Source: CAYQPF01 sp964419225 | GTDB lineage: Bacteria > Cloacimonadota > Cloacimonadia > Cloacimonadales > CAYQPF01 | Direction: 5' to 3' | Assembly: GCA_964419225.1 (NCBI GenBank) | Contig: CAYQPF010000003.1 | Coordinates: forward strand, 49,048 to 113,047 | Length of the DNA: 64,000 nt | Shown here: piece by piece, positions 20,001 to 28,313 of the stretch | Layout: every line of letters starts with the position of its first letter | Numbering within the stretch: the stretch's first letter is position 1 | The notes under the pieces: generated by a model | What the model saw: the letters and a program-made list of their open reading frames with translations, nothing else | What the model was told of the DNA's origin: nothing | Database searches by the model: none | Made by a program: the position numbers and the translations under genes

Positions 20001-23000
20001 AAGAATCCGCAAATAATTTCCAAACTGACTCAAAATATTCCTTTAGTTCGCGAATTATCCATAGATGTCAGAGATTATCTGGATATTTACTCCGGATCAG
20101 AGAGTATTGTTGAGACCAAAAAGCTTACTGTTCAATTCTATGTTTTTAAGAATGTGCATTGGCCTATGTTCGAAAATCTCTACGAATACCTGACAACACG
20201 AAGCGATGTTAAAGATATAATTGTTTGTATTCCGAATGTACAGTCTATAACAAATGATATCGATGATTATCTGATTGATAAAATAAGTGCCCTCCCGGTT
20301 ACTTTGACCCACAATCCCCGACAGTATAAAGTCGATATCACCTTCATAGCAGATACGATTGCCGGTAAAGTAAAAGATGCCGGATATATCGTAAATGTAG
20401 GGCATGGTACGATTTCAAAGGGGTATTATTTTACCGATAGTATTTGGACCGAACGGGAAAACTGGGCGGATTTACTCTGCGTCCCGGGTGAATATGCAGG
20501 TCAGCAATTTAAAAATATCCTCAGAACCAGAGTTGTTCCTACAGGTATGCCCAAACTGGATAATGTCTTTTCCGGCAAGTATAATAAAGCCTATTTATGT
20601 GATCTTCTGAAACTTGATCCAACAAAGAAAATTGTTCTCTATGCACCTACTTTTAACATTGATCTGAGCAGTATTTTCAATTTCAAAGAGAGATTTATGG
20701 AATTTGATAGTCTTGATTACTATACTTTGATCAAATTGCATGGTTCGACTTTGCCATATTTAGGTGAAAATTATAAACAAATTGCCTCTTCCTCAAAAAA
20801 TATTATTTATATAGAAGATGCTAATCTGGCCCCGTATATTGGAGGAGCAGATATCATGATCTCTGATGTCTCTTCGGCTTTTATGGAATTTATGGCCTGC
20901 AATAAACCGGTTATTCTCTATAACAATCCCAATGTTCAGAAATATCATGGTTATAATCCTGAGGATATCGAGTATGCCTGGCGTGATTTGGGGACTCAGG
21001 TCGGAAGTTTTGATGAATGTAAATACGCTTTGCAGCAGTTACTTGTGACAGGTGATGACAATAAATCAACTCTACGACAGAACTATGCACATCAGCTATT
21101 TTCCGATCTTGCAGGTAATGCCTCTGCCAATGTTTGGAATGCCGTTACAAGTCTTTTCAAAGACAATGCCCTAAAATCAGAAATCCCGGTTTTGTCCATT
21201 CACCTTCATCTCGATAACAATGAGTTTCTTATTCGTGATCAATTATACCATATTCAATTTTACAGCGTAATGCCTATTGATTTGATCCTCACAGTCAACA
21301 ATAACAACTGTTCTAAAGAATTCCTGCAGTCTATAGAAAAATTCCACGAATTCTACAGACTTCAAATAGTACAAAGACCCAATCTGGATTATCGAAATGC
21401 CTGCAATTTGGCAATCGAGCAAGCTTTGGGTGAATATATTATAATTTTAAACGAAGGCAGCAGGATTTTCAAGAACTTTGATTATATTACCTACAAATCC
21501 TTCTTACTGAATAATGATCTTTCCATCTTTACAGGATTAACGAACTTGGCTAATACTACAAATAACTATGAAAAATATGCCAAACTACCCGAAGATGGCT
21601 CTTTTGCCCGCTTAAGTTTGCTCGTTTTCACTGAGTACAAATGTCAAAAATTAGTTCAGTATGATTCTTCAATATTACCTGATTTTGTTGCTCTAAAGAG
21701 AAGTGTCTTAGTTAAGAATGACGATTATTATTCAACAATTGTAAAACATGTTTCATCTGACAAAATGAAAATCAACCTTTCAATTGCTTGTCAGTCACTC
21801 ACAAAAGAAGAGATTTCTTATCTGAAAACCCTGTGGAACTACCAGTATAAATTGAGTGAAATTGACCTGAAAAACTATCTGCAGAATATGCTCAAAGCTA
21901 TTGAATTATATCACTTTACAGATTTTATATCCTTGTTGATTCTGACTCTGAACAAGACTAATATGTTTAATGGAAAGGAACTGATCGATTTGGCATATCA
22001 AAGTCTCTTCCAACGTTACTATGATGTGCAGTACAAGCAAACATTAATCAAGCTTTTCCCTCCATTTAAACCAAAACTCTCCAAGCAGTTAGCGATCATT
22101 GAAAAACTTGATTCCGGCGAAAAACAATCTTTAGTACAACCTGTGATCCAACCAAAGACCCAAACTGCCCAGCAACCTTTTAAAACAGCGAAGAAACGTG
22201 TTATGCTGTATTACTTCAAAAATGTACATATCCCCATCTTTGCCAATCTGCTTGAGGAAGTCAGGAAACAGCCTTGGGATGTGGCCATAGGTGTTATGCC
22301 TTATGCTCCGGAAATGCGGGCAGGTTTTACACCCGAAGAACTGGAAATCATCAAATCTTACGGTCTGCCTTTGTACTTCCAGCCACAGGAATTTCAGCCG
22401 GATGTCACTCTGATCGCTGATTCTGTTTATCCCTGGGTACAGAACTGCGGTAAGCTGGTACACATCGGGCATGGTGTGCTCTGTAAAGGGCAGTACTATA
22501 CAAAAACTCAAACTGCATTGAGAGAGAACTCGGCAGATGTGGTCTGCGTGCCTGGTGACTACCATGCTTCCCTCATGAGGCAAATTCTTACCAAACCTGT
22601 CATTGCGACTGGCATGTCCAAACTCGATCCTCTTTTCTCAGGACAGTTGAAAAGAGATGAAATTCTGCAGGATTTTGGTCTTCCTTTGGACTTTAAGTAC
22701 ATCCTCTTTGCCCCTACTTTCAATGATGAACTGTCCTCCATTCCTTTCACAATGAACAGGATCACAGATGTGATACCTGATGATAAAACTATCCTCTTAA
22801 TCAAACTCCACGGTTCAACCAAGCAGGAATATAAGGATATGTATGCCGGACTGCCGGCAGTCGATCCACGCGTAGTCTATATTGATCTCCTGGATATCAC
22901 ACCCTTCCTGGCTGTTGCAGACTTAATGATCTCAGATGTCTCTTCTGCAATGATGGAATTTGCTGCTCTGGCCAAGCCAATTGTCCTCTTTAATAACCCG

Positions 23001-23234
23001 AATTGGAAATCCTATACCAACTACAATCCTTCTGATATCGAATTCACTCTCAGGAATATCGGATCTCAGGTAAATTCACTGGCAGAGATTGTATCAGCAG
23101 TTAAAGACATCTTTGCAGGGAATGATCCTTATAAAGATGACCGTAAAAACATTTCCGACGCTATGTTCGCCAATAAATATGACGGCAAAGCTACGCAAAA
23201 AATACTCAATATTGTAGAAGAATTAATCAAATAA
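17025..23234 (+). CDS. Giant glycan polymerase-like fusion (MTase-GT2-GT4-TagB-GT2-TagB), 2069 aa
   Basis: Modules in order are as follows. Residues ~1-205 form a methyltransferase (ILEIAPGFGRWTDFL near 47). Residues ~265-500 are a WbbL-like GT2 domain with VSIIIPVWNKVELT, a LNNDT metal motif and NGCEDIDYC. Residues ~615-1010 form a GT4 domain with FVCHDFPPYRYAGAQ, MTLHDYWFLC and PSLMENYPLLVQEAFMF. Residues ~1030-1380 are a CDP-glycerol glycerophosphotransferase (TagB/TagF)-like domain with VGHGTISKG, PTGMPKLD and SDVSSAFMEFMA. Residues ~1395-1600 are a weak GT2-like segment. Residues ~1720-2065 are a second TagB-like domain with IGHGVLCKG, ATGMSKLD and SDVSSAMMEFAA. TagB/TagF enzymes move polyol phosphates from CDP donors, so phosphodiester-linked units in the glycan are plausible but inferred. 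It is the last gene of the locus, with a strong terminator after it. Confidence 0.83.
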   Translation: MPDIDKNYEKWNNKYSWSQQGDEWSSVWGSVELQWFGTIFPRIQSFLPVENILEIAPGFGRWTDFLKDYTKTLSAVDLSDKCIDFCNDRFKDKPNLKFHTNDGKSLAMIPEKSADFVFSYDSLVHVEIDVMEAYISQLSKIMKPNAVAFLHHSNRADYAQMEDNPEFHNHWRAQSVSHKLVEQLCEKYNLCCISQELINWGNQPEFAIDCLTVFTPKGSIWQRENRVFHNGSFMPEARQWKPLSNLYAYPQKHYEPKIVTLEKAQPLVSIIIPVWNKVELTRQCLEALKKNKEHTPYEIIVVDNHSTDATASYLDTLKDEIKVIANPENLGFAKACNQGAKEATGKYLVFLNNDTIPLSGWLDKLVSSIEEIPQLGVVGCKLLYADNSIQHCGVVMRRDRKAFKHNYKFFEAENDIVSCSGYRDAVTAACFLTPRNLFLELGMFDEKFLNGCEDIDYCCSVRQNGYKIYYQAESVLYHLESQTPREVKADDANFALYLKKWGGYALNTEMEVYAKDGFWQKQGNKYLPLPNPYMTNWAVEFNQLSNDPQNPEYIRLKKLFKHLYTVDSWIDDSLPIPRPEDDKTISFNSKKKEESPQPAPVKVIDPKEIVRPVNKKIPKILFVCHDFPPYRYAGAQIYAKNLAQAINKSGLAQVDILHPVFRTIDKELGSIEEKSFEGLRIFELTKLLQKRDPECIKSPVVEKAFDKFLTDNHYDVIHFHGLGQLSAVPVEVAKKHNIKTVMTLHDYWFLCEEWHMIYPDQNICSGPESVEKCAECLLKFFIAPEQVNSLRKAAVQYKSDRRQYLLDAFNMIDIKIAPSKYLKQRFEEFGFKNIKVVPLGFNLVEPVPSPAHQKIIFGYAGQIIARKGVNLLIDAFKHLSSDNIELHIYGKTGKTVFAEGFFEAIKNVANIHYFGEYTPDQLPKIFSTFDIAVIPSLMENYPLLVQEAFMFKKPVIASSAGGIPEAVIEDVNGLLFTPNNVLELHKRMLDICKNPQIISKLTQNIPLVRELSIDVRDYLDIYSGSESIVETKKLTVQFYVFKNVHWPMFENLYEYLTTRSDVKDIIVCIPNVQSITNDIDDYLIDKISALPVTLTHNPRQYKVDITFIADTIAGKVKDAGYIVNVGHGTISKGYYFTDSIWTERENWADLLCVPGEYAGQQFKNILRTRVVPTGMPKLDNVFSGKYNKAYLCDLLKLDPTKKIVLYAPTFNIDLSSIFNFKERFMEFDSLDYYTLIKLHGSTLPYLGENYKQIASSSKNIIYIEDANLAPYIGGADIMISDVSSAFMEFMACNKPVILYNNPNVQKYHGYNPEDIEYAWRDLGTQVGSFDECKYALQQLLVTGDDNKSTLRQNYAHQLFSDLAGNASANVWNAVTSLFKDNALKSEIPVLSIHLHLDNNEFLIRDQLYHIQFYSVMPIDLILTVNNNNCSKEFLQSIEKFHEFYRLQIVQRPNLDYRNACNLAIEQALGEYIIILNEGSRIFKNFDYITYKSFLLNNDLSIFTGLTNLANTTNNYEKYAKLPEDGSFARLSLLVFTEYKCQKLVQYDSSILPDFVALKRSVLVKNDDYYSTIVKHVSSDKMKINLSIACQSLTKEEISYLKTLWNYQYKLSEIDLKNYLQNMLKAIELYHFTDFISLLILTLNKTNMFNGKELIDLAYQSLFQRYYDVQYKQTLIKLFPPFKPKLSKQLAIIEKLDSGEKQSLVQPVIQPKTQTAQQPFKTAKKRVMLYYFKNVHIPIFANLLEEVRKQPWDVAIGVMPYAPEMRAGFTPEELEIIKSYGLPLYFQPQEFQPDVTLIADSVYPWVQNCGKLVHIGHGVLCKGQYYTKTQTALRENSADVVCVPGDYHASLMRQILTKPVIATGMSKLDPLFSGQLKRDEILQDFGLPLDFKYILFAPTFNDELSSIPFTMNRITDVIPDDKTILLIKLHGSTKQEYKDMYAGLPAVDPRVVYIDLLDITPFLAVADLMISDVSSAMMEFAALAKPIVLFNNPNWKSYTNYNPSDIEFTLRNIGSQVNSLAEIVSAVKDIFAGNDPYKDDRKNISDAMFANKYDGKATQKILNIVEELIK

Positions 23235-23261
23235 TTTTCTCAGTAACTCCTAAGATGAATG

Positions 23262-23295
23262 AAAGGACAGGCCAAACGGTCTGTCCTTTTTTTTT
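23262..23295 (+). terminator. Rho-independent terminator of the glycan operon
   Basis: A 12-bp stem AAAGGACAGGCC / GGTCTGTCCTTT (one G-T pair) closes on an AAAC tetraloop and runs into about nine T residues. It lies 28 bp after the 2069-residue gene and ends the + strand glycan transcription unit. Confidence 0.92.
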
Positions 23296-23450
23296 GAGAA
23301 AATATTATTACTTGACTCACTATAGCAGAATCAATTTTAAGTAAGATATATTGTGTCAAATTAAGTGGTTGTTAGTTTCTAATCTGTAAGCAGTTTATAA
23401 GTTAGAAACATTAGTCTATAAAAATTCCGATATCCGGGTAAGTATAAAGT

Positions 23451-25058
23451 ATGGATGTATTAACCCCTGAGCAAAGAAAAAAGAATATGCGGGCAATAAA
23501 GAGTAAGAATACTCTTATTGAAGAATTATTAGCAAAAGCTCTGTGGCAAATTGGGTTAAAATATCGCAGGAATAATGCTGGTATATTAGGAAAACCGGAT
23601 TTTACTTTCAGAAAGCAAAAGATTGCTATTTTCTGCGATAGTGAGTTTTTCCATGGTAAAGACTGGGATATGAATAAGAACAGGATTAAAACTAATACTG
23701 ACTTTTGGCATAAAAAAATTGAAGGAAATATTCGAAGAGATCTTTTTGTTAATGAGAACCTGCAAAAATCAGGGTGGAGAGTCATCCGTTTTTGGGGTAA
23801 AGACATAAAGGCAAATCTTGATGAGTGTGTAAGGATAATATTAGTGGAATTAAAGGGAAAAATGATAAATTATTCTGAAATAAGAAAGTTGTTAAAAATT
23901 GAACCGGAAAAAGAGAAAGATGATAGTCTGGCTAATTTTACGCACTATTTGCAGACCCAAAACTCTGAAATCGAGAGTTATTACCAATCTAAAGCAGTTG
24001 ATTATGTTGATCAAATGCAAATTAGTAAAGATTCTGTATGTGAACTTAATTTCCAACCATATCTTCCCATAAAATGGGATATCCCTTTTCCTGTTGTTGA
24101 CAAACCCCTGTTTACCTTCATAGATTTATTTGCAGGGATAGGCGGAATCAGGCTGGCATTTCAAAGACAAAAAGGGAAATGTGTATTTTCCTCGGAATGG
24201 GATAAATTTGCCAAGAAGACCTATGAAGCAAATTTTGGAGAAGTACCTTTTGGAGACATAACGAAGATCACTGAAGATGATATACCAGAGCATGATATTT
24301 TATTAGCCGGATTTCCATGTCAGCCGTTTTCTATTGCAGGTGTCTCTAAAAAGAATAGTTTGGGCAAGAGTCATGGATTTTTAGATGAAACTCAGGGAAC
24401 TTTGTTTTTTGATGTGGCAAGAATAATAAAAAACAAACGTCCAAAAGCATTTATGTTAGAAAATGTTAAAAACCTCCTATCTCATGATAAAGGTAAAACT
24501 TTTTTTATAATCAATAAAACTTTGGAAGAATTAAACTATTCAGTTAAATATAAAATATTAGACGGGAAAGCATTTGTTCCTCAACACAGGGAGCGAATAA
24601 TTATTGTCGGATTTGATAAAAATGTCTTTAAAGAACAGGAAAAGTTCCAATTCCCTGAAATGGTAACATCAGAGCATTCCATTAGAAAGATTCTTGAAGA
24701 CAGCCCTGATGTCAAATATACTCTGACTGATAAGCTGTGGAATTACTTACAAAACTACGCAATAAAGCACAAAGCAAAAGGTAATGGCTTTGGTTTTGGG
24801 CTTACTGATATCAACGGGATTTCACGAACACTCAGTGCCAGATATTATAAAGACGGGTCAGAAATACTAATTCCCCAAGCTGATAAAAATCCCCGAAGAC
24901 TAACTCCCAGAGAGTGTGCAAGACTTATGGGATATCCGGATACTTTTCTGATTCCTGTTTCTGATAATCAGGCATATCGACAGTTTGGAAACTCTGTTAT
25001 TGTACCCTTAATTGAAAGTGTGGCAAAAAATATAGTAAAGGAACTTCTTTATGAATGA
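23451..25058 (+). CDS. Vsr endonuclease / C5-cytosine DNA methyltransferase fusion
   Basis: This 535-residue protein joins two enzymes normally encoded separately. Residues 1-~137 are a very-short-patch-repair (Vsr) nuclease, with the RKKNMRAIKSKNT signature, P49-D50 with likely metal-binding aspartate, and FCDSEFFHGKDW carrying H68. Residues ~220-535 are a C5-cytosine methyltransferase: motif I DLFAGIGG at 225-232, catalytic C290 in GFPCQPF, E337-N338-V339, the QHRERIIIVGF motif VIII region, and the terminal RQFGNSVIVPL. The methyltransferase would protect host sites from the EcoRII-like enzyme whose gene overlaps by 8 bp, and Vsr nicks T:G mismatches arising when 5-methylcytosine deaminates. 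CCWGG specificity is inferred from that partner. No strong Shine-Dalgarno is seen before the ATG, and no Met lies further upstream in frame nearby. Confidence 0.92.
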   Translation: MDVLTPEQRKKNMRAIKSKNTLIEELLAKALWQIGLKYRRNNAGILGKPDFTFRKQKIAIFCDSEFFHGKDWDMNKNRIKTNTDFWHKKIEGNIRRDLFVNENLQKSGWRVIRFWGKDIKANLDECVRIILVELKGKMINYSEIRKLLKIEPEKEKDDSLANFTHYLQTQNSEIESYYQSKAVDYVDQMQISKDSVCELNFQPYLPIKWDIPFPVVDKPLFTFIDLFAGIGGIRLAFQRQKGKCVFSSEWDKFAKKTYEANFGEVPFGDITKITEDDIPEHDILLAGFPCQPFSIAGVSKKNSLGKSHGFLDETQGTLFFDVARIIKNKRPKAFMLENVKNLLSHDKGKTFFIINKTLEELNYSVKYKILDGKAFVPQHRERIIIVGFDKNVFKEQEKFQFPEMVTSEHSIRKILEDSPDVKYTLTDKLWNYLQNYAIKHKAKGNGFGFGLTDINGISRTLSARYYKDGSEILIPQADKNPRRLTPRECARLMGYPDTFLIPVSDNQAYRQFGNSVIVPLIESVAKNIVKELLYE

Positions 25059-26226
25059 TATTTTAAACTTTGCGATAGACTCTGTGACAAAGAGTCGAAC
25101 AGCTTTCTGTAAATTTATCTCCGCAAATGATGCAGGGAAAACGGGCGGACATCAAGAAGGATTTTACATTCCCAAAAACTCCATACAACTAATGTTTGAT
25201 ACACCAGGTGTAAAAGGAGAAAACAAAGAAAAGTTAATTACCATTAAATGGCAAAATAATTTCGAGACTTCCAGCCGTTTCATATACTACGGTAAGGGCA
25301 CAAGAAATGAATATCGCTTAACAAGATTTGGCAGAGGGTTTCCCTTTCTCACTGATGAAAATGTCGGAGATCTTCTTGTATTATGTCAAATTGATGACTA
25401 CTTTTACGAAGGATATATCCTGCAAACAGATGATGATATTGAATCTTTCTTTTCAGCCTTTAACATTAACTCCGGATTAACAAACAAGCTAATAGAAAAA
25501 ACAGAAAGTATAAATTACGAAGATGAGCTCATGAAGTGTTTCCAAAAATATATTGCTACTCTTCAGGTTAAGTTCCCTTTGACGATTGATTTAGCAGGTA
25601 ATTCCAGAAATTGTTATAATAAAGTATTCCATATAAATTCGTCAGATATATTAAAGAACCCCGATAAATGTTTATTACACTGGCTTGATTCGGAATATAA
25701 GTTGTTTAAATGTATTGAACAAAGCAGATATAGTGAATTACTTGTATCTCCTTTTCAAAGTGTTGAACAACTAATTGAATGTGCCAACAGCATTTTGAAC
25801 AGAAGAAAAAGCAGAGCCGGCAAATCCTTGGAACATCATTTATCAGAAATATTTAATTGTTTCCAATTAAAATATGAAACTCAAGTGATTACGGAAGAGC
25901 AAAAAAGACCAGATTTTATATTTCCCGGATCAAAGCAGTATAAAGATTTAAAATTCAATCAGGATAATTTAATATTCCTGGCATCTAAAACTACATGCAA
26001 GGACAGATGGAGACAAATACTCAACGAAGCAGACAGGATTAAGTTTAAGCACTTGTTCACATTACAACAAGGGATATCTACTAATCAGTTAGCAGAGATG
26101 GATAAGTCTAATGTAGTATTAGTTGTTCCAAAAGAATACAAACACTCATTTCCTGTTGCTTACCATAACAGAATTCAAACACTGGAAAGCTTTATTGAAG
26201 TAGTTAAGAGCAAACAGACAGATTGA
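25051..26226 (+). CDS. EcoRII-like type II restriction endonuclease
   Basis: This 391-residue protein matches the two-domain EcoRII layout: an N-terminal effector/DNA-recognition domain (residues ~1-165, with GGHQEGFYIPK and RFGRGFPFL) and a C-terminal PD-(D/E)xK-like nuclease (residues ~245-380). In the latter, the RAGKSLEHH helix (255-263), R286-P287-D288-F and the strand LASKTTCKDRWRQ with K313 and K317 are the conserved core. EcoRII cuts before CCWGG and needs two sites because its N-terminal domain represses the nuclease. The start codon overlaps the methyltransferase stop by 8 bp, so translation is coupled, with modification first. Specificity here is inferred by family only. Nothing suggests inactivation. 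Confidence 0.9.
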   Translation: MNDILNFAIDSVTKSRTAFCKFISANDAGKTGGHQEGFYIPKNSIQLMFDTPGVKGENKEKLITIKWQNNFETSSRFIYYGKGTRNEYRLTRFGRGFPFLTDENVGDLLVLCQIDDYFYEGYILQTDDDIESFFSAFNINSGLTNKLIEKTESINYEDELMKCFQKYIATLQVKFPLTIDLAGNSRNCYNKVFHINSSDILKNPDKCLLHWLDSEYKLFKCIEQSRYSELLVSPFQSVEQLIECANSILNRRKSRAGKSLEHHLSEIFNCFQLKYETQVITEEQKRPDFIFPGSKQYKDLKFNQDNLIFLASKTTCKDRWRQILNEADRIKFKHLFTLQQGISTNQLAEMDKSNVVLVVPKEYKHSFPVAYHNRIQTLESFIEVVKSKQTD

Positions 26227-26394
26227 TTTTAAGTTTCAGACAGATTTGCCAAATTCACTTAAAAACGCCATGAACACCAAGGATGAAGAGGGGGAGCGAA
26301 GCAGTTGAGAGTTGAAAGTTGAGAGTTGAGAGTTGGAGAGTCACGAGTCATGAGTCAACTAAAACCTGATACCTGCCTACTTGCACTTTAATAT

Positions 26395-26463
26395 TTGCCT
26401 AGGGTTTCAATAATTTCCCCTTTCTCACATTAATAATTAATAATTGATAATTGATAATTAAAT
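26395..26463 (+). repeat. 69-bp direct repeat, copy 1
   Basis: This copy shares its layout with 26665-26733: a TGCCTNNGGGTTNCAA phrase, then TTTCTCACATTAATAATTAA and an AT-rich TAATTGATAAT tail. A few substitutions separate the copies. The function is unknown. Confidence 0.75.
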
Positions 26464-26664
26464 ACTGCCTGCGGGTTTCAATGATTTCAAATACCAAGGA
26501 TTAAGCAGAAAACATCCACTTTAAGGAATTATTTGCATTGATATTCAGGATTAAAAGGATGAGTGAGAAAAGTTGAGAGTTGATGAAACACATTATATTT
26601 GCTGCGTTAATAATTGCATGTTCCCTTTAGCTCCTTACTAGCTCCTTACTAGACCCCTACTTCT

Positions 26665-26733
26665 TGCCTGCGGGTTACAACAATTTCTCCTTTCTCACAT
26701 TAATAATTAATAATTGATAATTAATAATTAAAT
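26665..26733 (+). repeat. 69-bp direct repeat, copy 2
   Basis: This is the second copy of the repeat at 26395-26463, 270 bp downstream and about 90 bp upstream of the adaptor gene. The AT-rich tail differs mainly in ATTGATAAT versus ATTAATAAT units, as slippage would produce. Confidence 0.75.
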
Positions 26734-26821
26734 TACCCATTCTTTCCTTGACTAATGGAACATATCTTGCACATTAGAGATTGTTAATATTTAAGTTATC
26801 ATTAATGTTTAGAGGGAATTT

Positions 26822-28069
26822 ATGGATAAAGCTCTTTCTCCGTCTCAAAAAAGGAAGAAATACTATAAACCGGCGGTTATTACATTTACACTGCTGGTTT
26901 TTTTTGTTTTACTCTACACACTTGTTCTGAAAAATCTGACAACAATATCTGCTAATCTCAACGATATAACCACAGCTAAAGCATCTGTCATGGATTTGGA
27001 AATATCTTTTACTGTAGATGCTAAGGTCACTCCTCAGGTTATCTATCAGGTGGAATCTTCTGTCGGTGGTAAAATTGAAAGTCTCAAACTCAAAGCAGGA
27101 GATCAGGTGCAAAAAGGTGATGTGATCCTGATTCTCAGTAACGATGATATGAAGATGGAACTCCTTAGTCAGGAGACAGCCGTCCTCGATCAGGAGAATA
27201 ACCTTTATACAGCGAAAGTCCAGTCTAATCAAAGCCGTCTGACTCATAAACGGGAACTCGCCCAATATCTTCAGGAAATCACCAAGGCAAAACGTGTTTA
27301 CCGTAAGAATCAGGAACTCTATAACAAAAAATATCTGTCTGAAGAAGAATTCCTTGATTGCAAAGAAGACCTGAGTTTGCTTGAACAAAAATACCAATAT
27401 ACGATCGAAGAAGCTAAAACAGATTCCCTTTCCCGTGAAGCTCAAATCGAACAATCAGAACAATCATTAAAACATATAAAACTTACCCTTGTCCAAATGC
27501 GGAATAAAATTCAAAGTCTGACCGTCAAAGCTCCTATTTCCGGTGTGATCACAGATTTGGATCTGCTTGAAGGTCAATTTGTCAATATCGGATCCAAGAT
27601 AGCCATCATTGAGGACAGCACGAAATTCTATCTCAGAGCATCAGTTGATGAGTATTATCTCCCGCGACTCAAATCCGGTGCACGTGCCAAGATGAATTTT
27701 AATGAACAGAATTATTGGCTGAACGTAGCCAAGATCAGCCCCAAGCTCTCCAATGGCGGAGTACAGGTTGATTTTGCCGGAGACTTGCCTGCTAATCTTA
27801 AGTCAGGCCAAAACGTTAGTCTGGATATCATTGGATCTGTAAAAAAGAATGCTCTGACCATTCCCACCGGGCAATATCTCACAGATACTAATTCCAACTG
27901 GGTCTATGTAGTAAACAAAGAGAGAAATAAAGCTATCAAGCGTAATGTCAAAATTGGTGATGGGAATCTTAAGGAGGTCACTATTCTTTCCGGGCTGAAT
28001 GAAGGGGAAGAGATAATTGTCTCTTCTTATGAGAAATGGCTGAACAAATCACAAATCAATTTGAAGTAG
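26822..28069 (+). CDS. HlyD/MacA-type periplasmic adaptor (membrane fusion protein)
   Basis: This 415-residue protein has one N-terminal membrane anchor (residues ~18-38) and the standard adaptor layout. A split biotinyl-lipoyl domain includes VGGKIESLKLKAGDQVQKGD near 83-102 and VKAPISGVITDLDLLEGQFV near 240. Between these lies a long alpha-helical hairpin (~115-230, rich in E, K, Q), and a beta-barrel and membrane-proximal domain follow, ending in IKRNVKIGDG and LNEGEEIIVSS. Such proteins bridge inner-membrane ABC or RND pumps to the outer membrane. It is followed by two FtsX/MacB-type permeases and a LolD-like ATPase, so it probably works with them in export of a lipid, peptide or macrolide-like substrate. 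The GAGGG Shine-Dalgarno supports this start. Confidence 0.88.
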   Translation: MDKALSPSQKRKKYYKPAVITFTLLVFFVLLYTLVLKNLTTISANLNDITTAKASVMDLEISFTVDAKVTPQVIYQVESSVGGKIESLKLKAGDQVQKGDVILILSNDDMKMELLSQETAVLDQENNLYTAKVQSNQSRLTHKRELAQYLQEITKAKRVYRKNQELYNKKYLSEEEFLDCKEDLSLLEQKYQYTIEEAKTDSLSREAQIEQSEQSLKHIKLTLVQMRNKIQSLTVKAPISGVITDLDLLEGQFVNIGSKIAIIEDSTKFYLRASVDEYYLPRLKSGARAKMNFNEQNYWLNVAKISPKLSNGGVQVDFAGDLPANLKSGQNVSLDIIGSVKKNALTIPTGQYLTDTNSNWVYVVNKERNKAIKRNVKIGDGNLKEVTILSGLNEGEEIIVSSYEKWLNKSQINLK

Positions 28070-28233
28070 AATTTTATGAATAAAGGTATTGGTTATAACT
28101 CCAGAGAAAAAGAATATTTATCCACAGAAAGACACAGAGGGACACAGATTTTAGAGAAAACTCAGGATAGTTTTATCTGGAAAGCATCTATAAAAGTTCA
28201 ATTCTTGCGGGTCTTTTCTCTTCCCCTCTGTTT

Positions 28234-28254
28234 GGAACGGTTCATAACCGTTCC
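28234..28254. repeat. Short palindrome in adaptor-permease gap
   Basis: The 9-bp arms GGAACGGTT and AACCGTTCC flank a CAT loop inside the 244-bp gap between the adaptor and first permease. The gap also holds a 19-bp phrase shared with 44956-44974 and a quasi-periodic CTGACTACTGGCTACTGAC stretch near 28270-28300. No T-run follows the palindrome. Confidence 0.6.
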
Positions 28255-28313
28255 GCAAAGAATCCCCCTGACCACTGACTACTGGCTACTGACTACTAAC
28301 CAAGGATTTACAC

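Larger units (their letters stand above)
26227..26821. other. 595-bp intergenic region rich in repeats
   Basis: No gene is supported here. It contains a GTTGAGA-type 7-nt-period stretch at 26304-26340, two diverged 69-bp direct repeats (listed separately) and duplicated CTCCTTACTAG phrases near 26630-26652. It probably also contains the promoter of the downstream export operon, but no convincing -35/-10 pair stood out. Confidence 0.75.

Noticed and set aside
22131..22583. 150-codon frame antisense to the 2069-residue protein
   Set aside because: It lies entirely within a conserved TagB-like domain on the other strand and is a shadow of it.
26227..26821. Possible CRISPR-like array because of repeats
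   Set aside because: Repeats are only two diverged copies plus short-period strings, with no regular spacers.
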